Source: Thermoplasmata archaeon
GTDB taxonomy: Archaea > Thermoplasmatota > Thermoplasmata > RBG-16-68-12
Assembly: GCA_013329855.1 (NCBI GenBank)
Contig: DUJI01000239.1
Coordinates: 1-5,930 of the forward strand
DNA length: 5,930 bases
Reading direction: 5' to 3'
Below are positions 1-4,942 of the stretch, piece by piece. Each line of letters starts with the position of its first letter. Positions within the stretch are counted from its first letter, which is position 1. Position numbers and translations under genes: made by a program. The notes beneath the pieces are model-generated. The model had not been told where the DNA came from, searched no databases, and saw nothing but the letters and a program-made list of their open reading frames with translations.

Positions 1-894
1 CGCCATGCAGCGCTCGCCGGCGGAGCCGTAGGCGGCGGAGACGGCGGCATCGGCCGCCATGTCGAGGTCGGCGTCGGGCATCACGATGACGTGGTTCTTG
101 GCGCCGCCCAGGGCCTGCACGCGCTTGCCGTTCGCGGCCGCCGACTGGTAGACGTGCCTTGCGACCGGTGCCGAGCCGACGAAGGAGACGGCGGCGACGT
201 CCGGATGCTTCAGCAGCGCGTCGACCGTATCGCGCGCTCCATGGACGACGTTGAGCACACCCTGCGGGAAGCCCGCTTCGAGGAAGAGCTCCGCGAGCCG
301 CGCCGCGGTCAGCGGCGTGCGCTCGGACGGCTTCAGGACGAACGTGTTCCCGGCCGCGACGGCGAGCGGGAACATCCACAGCGGGATCATCACCGGGAAG
401 TTGAACGGTGGGATTCCGGCGCAGACGCCGATCGGGTAGCGGTAGAGGTCCTGGTCCACACCGCCCGACACGTCACGCAGCGTGCGTCCCTGCAGCAAAG
501 TCGGCGCCCCGCACGCGAAGTCGACGACCTCGATGCCGCGGCGAACCTCGCCGCGCGACTCCTCGAGCGTCTTGCCGTGGTGCCGCGTGATGATCCCCGC
601 GAGCTCCTCGAAGTGCTGCTCCATGAGGTCGCGGAGGGCGAAGAAGTGGCGCCCCCGGGAGATGGGGGGCGTCTCGCGCCACTCCTCCCACGCGGCCTTG
701 GCGGCCTGGACCGCGGCGTCCACGTCCTCCTTCGGGGACAGGGGCACGCGCGCGATCTTCTCGCCCGTGGCGGGATTCGTGTCGTCGAGCCACTCCGTCG
801 CGCTCGAGTCGACCCACTTGCCGCCGATGAAGTTCTTCAGGTCCCCGTAGCTCTTCTGGACCTCGGGGAGCAGGGTCGCGGTCTTCTGGGCCAT
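1..894 (-). CDS. mmsA: CoA-acylating methylmalonate-semialdehyde dehydrogenase (MMSDH), 5' part only
   Basis: This gene is truncated by the window edge: 298 codons are present of about 490 usual for the family. The enzyme oxidises malonate or methylmalonate semialdehyde with NAD+ and CoA, giving acetyl-CoA or propionyl-CoA plus CO2, in the cytosol. Visible motifs are the oxyanion-hole Asn in FNFP (N165), the NAD-binding KPSE (K188-E191), FVGS (238-241), ALGGAKNH (261-268) and GSAGERCMA at the end, with catalytic Cys296. At the position where hydrolytic aldehyde dehydrogenases carry the general-base Glu (ELGGK), this protein has Ala261. That fits the CoA-dependent MMSDH group and argues against succinate-semialdehyde dehydrogenase. 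The ATG at 894 is preceded by a strong Shine-Dalgarno sequence. The gene lies 13 bases after the aminotransferase stop, so the two are almost certainly co-transcribed. The family call is firm; the physiological substrate is inferred from the neighbour. Confidence 0.93.
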   Translation of the reverse strand, partial: MAQKTATLLPEVQKSYGDLKNFIGGKWVDSSATEWLDDTNPATGEKIARVPLSPKEDVDAAVQAAKAAWEEWRETPPISRGRHFFALRDLMEQHFEELAGIITRHHGKTLEESRGEVRRGIEVVDFACGAPTLLQGRTLRDVSGGVDQDLYRYPIGVCAGIPPFNFPVMIPLWMFPLAVAAGNTFVLKPSERTPLTAARLAELFLEAGFPQGVLNVVHGARDTVDALLKHPDVAAVSFVGSAPVARHVYQSAAANGKRVQALGGAKNHVIVMPDADLDMAADAAVSAAYGSAGERCMA

Positions 895-900
895 GCTTCC

Positions 901-909
901 GACCTCCCT
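901..909 (-). promoter_or_regulatory. Shine-Dalgarno site of the MMSDH gene
   Basis: On the minus strand the sequence AGGGAGGTC lies seven bases (counted from GGAGGT) before the ATG at 894 and overlaps the TAG stop of the aminotransferase. It is the only strong Shine-Dalgarno match in front of a gene here. This fits a gene translated from inside a polycistronic transcript, and it fixes the MMSDH start. Confidence 0.8.
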
Positions 910-2296
910 AGGCCTTGCCTGCAAGAGTCAGGTCGATCGTGTCCTCGAGCAGGTCGAACGCCTTGTCCATGAGGGGCAAGGGGATGTTCAGCGGCGGCAA
1001 CAGCCGGATGCAGTTGCCGAAGTAGCCCGCGGGCAGGAGCATGAGCCCGTTCTTCAGTCCGTTCAGCTGGACCGCGCGCGCGAAATCGGCGTCGGGCTCC
1101 TTCGTGCGGCGATCCTTCACGAACTCGAGGGCCCACATGGCGCCAATCCCGCGGACGTCGCCGACCCGTTCGTGCCCCTCGTAGATCTCCGTGAGACGGT
1201 TCCTCATCAGGGCCTCCAGGCGGGAGACCTTGGGGATGGCCCGCTGAATCACCTTGACCGCCGCCAGGGCCGCCGCGCACACGACGGGGCTCCCCCCGAA
1301 CGTGCCCCCCAGGCTCGCGGGCCCTGGGGCCTCCATGACGGCCCGCTTGCCCGTGACGCCGCCGAGAGGCAGTCCGCCGCCGAGCGCCTTGCCGCTGACG
1401 AGGAGGTCGGGGACCGTGTTCCAGTTCTCGATGCCCCACAGCTTCCCCGTGCGGCCCATGCCCGCCTGGACCTCGTCATCCACGAGGAGCATGCCGTGGT
1501 CGTCGCACAGCCTCCGGAGGAGCGGGAAGAACTCCTTGGGCGGCACGATGATCCCGCCCTCGCCCTGGACGGGCTCCGCGATGAGCATGCCCACCTGGCC
1601 CTCCACCTCGGGGCTCGAGACGGCGGCTTCGATCTCCTCCACGCGCGCCTTGGCGCATTCCGCGGGGGAGCGGTTCTCCGGGTCGCGGTAGGGGTAGGCG
1701 TAGTCGCAGATGAGGACCTCGCGAACCAGCGGGCCGAAGCCCTCGCGGTAGGGCTTCTCCTTGCCCGTGAGGCTGATGTCGAGGAGCGTGCGGCCGTGGA
1801 ACGCCGTGCGGAACGAGACGATCCAGGGCTTCTTCGTGTATGCGCGGCCGATCTTCACCGCGTTCTCGACCGCCTCGGACCCCGAGTTCAGGAAGATGCT
1901 CTGAGTGAGCCCGGGCGGGCAGATCCCCGCCATGACCTCGGCGAGGTCCGTGTAGGGCTTGTACGTGGAGACCATGTAGCAGATGTGCGTGAGCTTGTCC
2001 AGCTGGGCCTCGGCCGCGCGCGTGACCTGCGGCGGGCGGTGACCCACATTGTGCACGCCGATGCCCACGCCCAGATCGACGTAGACGTTGCCGTCCGCGT
2101 CCTGGACGAACGGTCCCTCGGCCCGCGTGAGCTCGAGGGGCAGCCCGACCCGCAAGCCCTTCGTGACGAACTTCTCCTTGCGCTCGAGGGCGGCCTTCGA
2201 CTTCGGCCCCGGTGGCACGACGACGACCCTCGGCCCGGTCAGTCCCTTCCTCGCAGTTCCCTTCCTCGCGGCTTTCTTCGGAGAGCGCTTCGCCAT
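908..2296 (-). CDS. Class III (omega-amino acid) aminotransferase, PLP-dependent, archaeal type
   Basis: A 462-residue fold-type I PLP enzyme of the 4-aminobutyrate / ornithine / beta-alanine aminotransferase group. Motifs seen: GSEAVENA (139-146, phosphate-binding), FHGRT (166-170), EPVQGEGG (241-248), DEVQAGMGRTG (from the PLP-binding Asp274), the Schiff-base Lys303 in SGKALGGG, and GGTFGGSP with Thr332. Residues 1-19 form a Lys/Arg-rich tail before the archaeal-type PPGPK segment. I start at ATG 2296 (MAKRSPKK). In-frame ATGs at 2323 and 2341 would add 9 or 15 residues, but a TATA box at 2359-2366 would place transcription start near 2336, downstream of the 2341 codon. The next gene, MMSDH, begins 13 bases after the TAG. 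That pairing suggests an amino donor such as beta-alanine or 3-aminoisobutyrate. GABA, ornithine or racemase activity (known in some archaeal relatives) cannot be excluded from sequence. Confidence 0.92.
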   Translation of the reverse strand: MAKRSPKKAARKGTARKGLTGPRVVVVPPGPKSKAALERKEKFVTKGLRVGLPLELTRAEGPFVQDADGNVYVDLGVGIGVHNVGHRPPQVTRAAEAQLDKLTHICYMVSTYKPYTDLAEVMAGICPPGLTQSIFLNSGSEAVENAVKIGRAYTKKPWIVSFRTAFHGRTLLDISLTGKEKPYREGFGPLVREVLICDYAYPYRDPENRSPAECAKARVEEIEAAVSSPEVEGQVGMLIAEPVQGEGGIIVPPKEFFPLLRRLCDDHGMLLVDDEVQAGMGRTGKLWGIENWNTVPDLLVSGKALGGGLPLGGVTGKRAVMEAPGPASLGGTFGGSPVVCAAALAAVKVIQRAIPKVSRLEALMRNRLTEIYEGHERVGDVRGIGAMWALEFVKDRRTKEPDADFARAVQLNGLKNGLMLLPAGYFGNCIRLLPPLNIPLPLMDKAFDLLEDTIDLTLAGKA

Positions 2297-2356
2297 GGTA
2301 TCGTAGCTCGGGACCGACCCCATGCGGGGCCGCCCCGGCATGGAGAAAGGCGAGGG

Positions 2357-2372
2357 GGATTATAGGCTTTCG
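2357..2372 (-). promoter_or_regulatory. Candidate archaeal BRE/TATA promoter of the aminotransferase-MMSDH operon
   Basis: Read on the minus strand, a purine-rich CGAAAG (2367-2372, BRE-like) is followed by CCTATAATCC (2357-2366). It lies in the 132-base gap between the transporter and aminotransferase genes and is its most obvious AT-rich element. Archaeal transcription usually starts about 26 bases after the TATA centre, here near 2336, leaving a leader of about 40 bases to the ATG at 2296. TATAAT also resembles a bacterial -10 box, but no matching TTGACA-like -35 is present at the right distance. Confidence 0.5.
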
Positions 2373-2399
2373 ACAGGGAAGGAATGTACGTACCTGCAC

Positions 2400-2419
2400 G
2401 CGGACTTCAGGGCGTCCGC
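2400..2419 (-). terminator. GC-rich hairpin after the transporter gene, possible weak terminator
   Basis: Arms GCGGAC (2400-2405) and GTCCGC (2414-2419) are perfectly complementary around an 8-base loop. They begin 10 bases beyond the transporter stop codon. On the minus strand the hairpin is followed by a pyrimidine-rich stretch (ATTCCTTCCC, about 2376-2385) rather than a proper T run. It could end or pause transporter transcription before the aminotransferase promoter, but six base pairs in GC-rich DNA may be chance. Confidence 0.3.
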
Positions 2420-2428
2420 CAGATAGGG

Positions 2429-3790
2429 TCATTCGAACGTCTGGCCCTTGGTCTCGGGTCCTGCGCCCGCAAGGAAGACGCCCCCGAGGGCCATGACCAC
2501 CGCGATGGCCGTCAGCGGGGCCACGATGCCCCCCGTGTAGCCGAGCAGGGCGCCGAACAGGACGGGCCCCAGGATGGAGGTCACCTTGCCGACTCCCTCG
2601 GCCATGCCGAACCCCGTGGCCCGGTACTGGGTCGGGAACAGCTCGGGCGTGTAGGCGTACACCGCGCCCCAGGCTCCCAGGTTGAAGAAGCTCACGAGGA
2701 TCAGGCTCACGAGCACGGTCGCGAAGTCGGTCGCCGTGGCGAAGAGGTAGCCGCTGACGCCCCCAAGGATCAGGAAGAGGGCCAGCGTCCGCTTCCGGCC
2801 CCACCGCTCCACGAGGATCATGGACGCGAGGTATCCGGGGAACTGGGCGAGGGCGGAGGCGACCAGGAACCACGCGACGAACACGATGTTCGTGAGCTCG
2901 CTCACCCCGAAGTCGGGCAGGACCAACGGGAGCCAGAGGAAGAGGCCGTAGTAGCTGAAGTTCAGGGCCGTCCACGTGACGATGGTGACCACGGACCGCC
3001 GCGCGAGCCTGCCCCTAAACAAGGCGGAGACGGGCGCCCGTGGGACCGCCTGCTCCGCGGACAACGAGGCGGGATCGACCGTCTTCCCGGTGATCCGCGT
3101 GAGCACGGAGGCGGACTCCCGGAGTCGACCGTGCCGCGCGTAGTAGAACGGGCTCTCGGGAATGGCCAGCCGCGCGATCGCCGCAATGAACGCGGGGAAT
3201 GCCGCGGCGAGGAAGAGGAGGCGCCAGCTCTCGACCCCCGCGACGGTCACGCCCTGGATGATGAAGACCCACCAGAAGCCGATGGCCAGGAGGAAGCCCA
3301 GGGGCCAGAAGAAGTCCAGAAGGACCATGAACCTCCCGCGGGACTGGGGCGGCAGCAGCTCGGAGAGGACCGCGGGATCCACGACGAGCATGCCCCCGAG
3401 GCCGAGGCCCGCGAGGAACCGGAACCCGAATACACTCCAGGGGTCCCAGGAGAGGGCCGTGACGGCCGTGAAGACGGAGTACCAGAGGATGCTCACGAGA
3501 AAGATCCGCCGCCGGCCATTCGCGTCCGCGAGCCGCCCGAGGACGAGACTGCCGATGAAGGACCCGATCAGGGTGGCGGCCGAGACCACGCCGACCAGCA
3601 CGGGGTCGTTGGCCGTCGTGACGCCAAAGCTGGCCAGAACGGGCTCGACCACCAGGCTGATCATGATGATCTCGAAGGCCACGAAGGTCCACGAGAAGCC
3701 CGTAACCAGGACGACCTTGCGGTGGAACGGGGTCATCCCGCCCTCTCGAAGCACATCCTCGACGTTGCGGGTCGCGGTGGCCGTGGCCAT
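2429..3790 (-). CDS. MFS transporter, sugar porter / metabolite:H+ symporter-like, 12 TM
   Basis: A 453-residue integral membrane carrier, full length for the major facilitator superfamily, with about 12 hydrophobic segments and a central cytoplasmic loop near residues 215-262. Family signatures: GRLADANGRRR (85-95, motif A between TM2 and TM3), RFLAGLGLGG (124-133), VDPAVLSELLP (137-147, with TM4 acidic residues Asp138 and Glu144), PESPFY (211-216), WGRKR (330-334, second-half motif A), PELFPTQYRATGFG (382-395) and a terminal PETKGQTFE. The PESP and PETKG motifs place it with the sugar-porter / NiaP / SV2-like branch, probably a proton symporter; the substrate cannot be read from sequence. 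I start at ATG 3790 because a TATA box sits 26 bases upstream, pointing to a leaderless mRNA. An upstream in-frame ATG at 3871 would place the TATA box inside the coding region, and the 27 extra residues look non-coding. It may import the substrate of the downstream aminotransferase operon. Confidence 0.9.
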   Translation of the reverse strand: MATATATRNVEDVLREGGMTPFHRKVVLVTGFSWTFVAFEIIMISLVVEPVLASFGVTTANDPVLVGVVSAATLIGSFIGSLVLGRLADANGRRRIFLVSILWYSVFTAVTALSWDPWSVFGFRFLAGLGLGGMLVVDPAVLSELLPPQSRGRFMVLLDFFWPLGFLLAIGFWWVFIIQGVTVAGVESWRLLFLAAAFPAFIAAIARLAIPESPFYYARHGRLRESASVLTRITGKTVDPASLSAEQAVPRAPVSALFRGRLARRSVVTIVTWTALNFSYYGLFLWLPLVLPDFGVSELTNIVFVAWFLVASALAQFPGYLASMILVERWGRKRTLALFLILGGVSGYLFATATDFATVLVSLILVSFFNLGAWGAVYAYTPELFPTQYRATGFGMAEGVGKVTSILGPVLFGALLGYTGGIVAPLTAIAVVMALGGVFLAGAGPETKGQTFE

Positions 3791-3812
3791 GCGCGGCTCG
3801 GACTCGGGCGGG

Positions 3813-3828
3813 CTATATGAGGCTTGAG
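3813..3828 (-). promoter_or_regulatory. BRE/TATA promoter of the MFS transporter, probably leaderless
   Basis: On the minus strand CTCAAGCC (3821-3828, BRE-like) is followed by TCATATAG (3813-3820). The TATA centre at about 3816 is 26 bases from the A of the ATG at 3790, the standard archaeal TATA-to-start distance, so transcription would begin at the start codon itself. No Shine-Dalgarno sequence precedes this ATG, as expected for a leaderless transcript. Confidence 0.65.
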
Positions 3829-3849
3829 AGGGCGGCAAGGCTGGCCTAT

Positions 3850-3862
3850 CGACCCAGGGTCG
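3850..3862. repeat. 13-bp perfect palindrome upstream of the transporter promoter
   Basis: CGACCC-A-GGGTCG has 6-base arms around a single central base. It lies in the 105-base gap between the NAD kinase-like and transporter genes, about 30 bases upstream of the transporter TATA box, where archaeal activators often bind. It could be an operator. The separate 5-base stem GCGGC/GCCGC at 3864-3880 (loop CAATTTC) may instead be the 3' hairpin of the NAD kinase-like gene. Confidence 0.35.
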
Positions 3863-3895
3863 TGCGGCCAATTTCGCCGCTGTTGCTGCGGACCG

Positions 3896-4885
3896 TCAGT
3901 GACGGAGGGTGAATACGGTCTCCCGGGCATCCCGCAGCGAGGGATCGCGGCGGACGAGTCCTGCCCGGACAAGGTAGGAGACCGCGTTCCGCACGGTCCG
4001 CTCCGGCATCCGGGACTCGGCGATGAGCCGCTTCTCGGTCATGGCGCCCTCGTCCTCGAGGAGACGGAAGAGGAAGCGGACGGAGGGCGGAGCCCTCGCC
4101 GGGAGCTCCGTCGCGCGGTGCCGCGCGTCGAGCTTCCCGAAGACCTGGAGGTAGCGCGCCTTCCCGAACCGCACGAACCGGGCGGGGTCCGCGCTGGCCT
4201 GGATCGAGAAGCCTTTGGACCGCACGCGGATGCGCTCCTGACCGTCAAGGACGAGGTCCCTCCCGAGGCGCGATTCGATCTCCGTGATCGCGACGACGCT
4301 CCGCGCCGGGAGGACGAGCGGTCGCTGGCCCGTGGACGAGCAGACGGGGACCACCACGATGGCCTCCGCGTTCTCCATGACCACGGGACCCCCCGCGGAG
4401 AGGCCGTACCCCGTCGAGCCCGTCGGCGTGCACACGATTACGCCGTCGCCGGAGTCCCGCCAGACCTGCTCCCCGTCCACCTCGAGCGTGTACCGCAGGA
4501 AGCCCGCGCCGCGGCTCGTGCTGAGCGCCGCTTCGTTGAGCGCGGGCGGCAGGCGCCGTCCCTCCATCCGTACGTCGAGGCGCAGGCGCTCCTCGATCCA
4601 GTGCTGGCCGTCCAGCAAGGTCTCCAGGGCCCAGCCCACCTGCTCGGGTGGGACCTCCGCGAGGAACCCGTGGCCCGCGGTGAGGATCGCGGTCTGCGAC
4701 CCCACGCGACGCAACGCATGGAGGAGGAAGCGGTCGTCCCCGAGGACGAGGAGGACATCGGGCGCCGGCGGTCCCGGGTCCGGGGAGACGGACACCTCGG
4801 GGAACCGCTCGCGGAGCGTGCGAGTCGCCTCGGCGGCATACCGCTTGGTCACCGCGTCCTTGGAAGCCAGGAGGACGAGCCGCAT
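3896..4885 (-). CDS. NAD kinase-family protein with altered GGDGT motif and C-terminal winged helix
   Basis: A 329-residue protein. Residues 1-255 follow the NAD kinase (ATP-NAD kinase, PpnK) fold: GHGFLAEV (71-78), NEAAL (117-121), the hallmark DGVIVCTPTGSTGYGLSAGG (147-166), a QRPLVLP segment (187-193) and LDGQE (213-217). The most conserved family motif, GGDGT, here reads LGDDR (48-52): the Asp remains, but the flanking Gly and Thr that contact ATP phosphates do not. Residues about 268-329 form a winged helix, with helices near 269-280, 283-291 and a recognition helix near 294-309, then a basic wing. Ordinary NAD kinases lack such a domain. It may be a diverged active kinase or an NAD(P)-sensing DNA-binding protein; a second canonical nadK elsewhere would favour the latter. 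No Shine-Dalgarno precedes ATG 4885. It lies 57 bases after the PadR-family gene. Confidence 0.88.
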   Translation of the reverse strand: MRLVLLASKDAVTKRYAAEATRTLRERFPEVSVSPDPGPPAPDVLLVLGDDRFLLHALRRVGSQTAILTAGHGFLAEVPPEQVGWALETLLDGQHWIEERLRLDVRMEGRRLPPALNEAALSTSRGAGFLRYTLEVDGEQVWRDSGDGVIVCTPTGSTGYGLSAGGPVVMENAEAIVVVPVCSSTGQRPLVLPARSVVAITEIESRLGRDLVLDGQERIRVRSKGFSIQASADPARFVRFGKARYLQVFGKLDARHRATELPARAPPSVRFLFRLLEDEGAMTEKRLIAESRMPERTVRNAVSYLVRAGLVRRDPSLRDARETVFTLRH

Positions 4886-4910
4886 GGTGGCTGTGGGAGA
4901 AGGGACGCGG

Positions 4911-4922
4911 GCTTAACCCTTG
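4911..4922 (-). promoter_or_regulatory. Weak TATA-like element before the NAD kinase-like gene
   Basis: On the minus strand CAAGGGTTAAGC contains TTAA centred about 29 bases before the ATG at 4885, roughly where an archaeal TATA box of a leaderless or short-leader gene would be. It is the only AT-rich element in the 57-base gap. The gene could instead be read through from the PadR-family gene. Confidence 0.3.
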
Positions 4923-4942
4923 TGCCCCACGCCGACAGGACG

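Noticed and set aside
2359..2364. Exact bacterial -10 box TATAAT on the minus strand
   Set aside because: No -35 element lies 16-18 bases upstream, and the other promoters look archaeal, so I read it as part of an archaeal TATA box.
893..2365. 490-codon open frame on the plus strand opposite the aminotransferase
   Set aside because: It mirrors a gene with clear family motifs. Its translation is Arg/Asp/Glu/Ala-rich without a recognisable domain, as expected from a stop-poor antisense frame in GC-rich DNA.
2386..2393. 8-bp palindrome GTACGTAC upstream of the aminotransferase promoter
   Set aside because: Too short, with no extension or second copy, to support as an operator.
1476..2975. 499-codon minus-strand frame overlapping the aminotransferase and transporter
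   Set aside because: It runs out of frame through two genes that are recognisable in another frame; its sequence is Arg/Gly/Pro-rich noise.
2384..3820. 478-codon open frame on the plus strand opposite the transporter
   Set aside because: The translation is highly charged and low in complexity (Glu/Asp/Gly/Arg runs), which is what the antisense of hydrophobic codons gives. No domain is visible.
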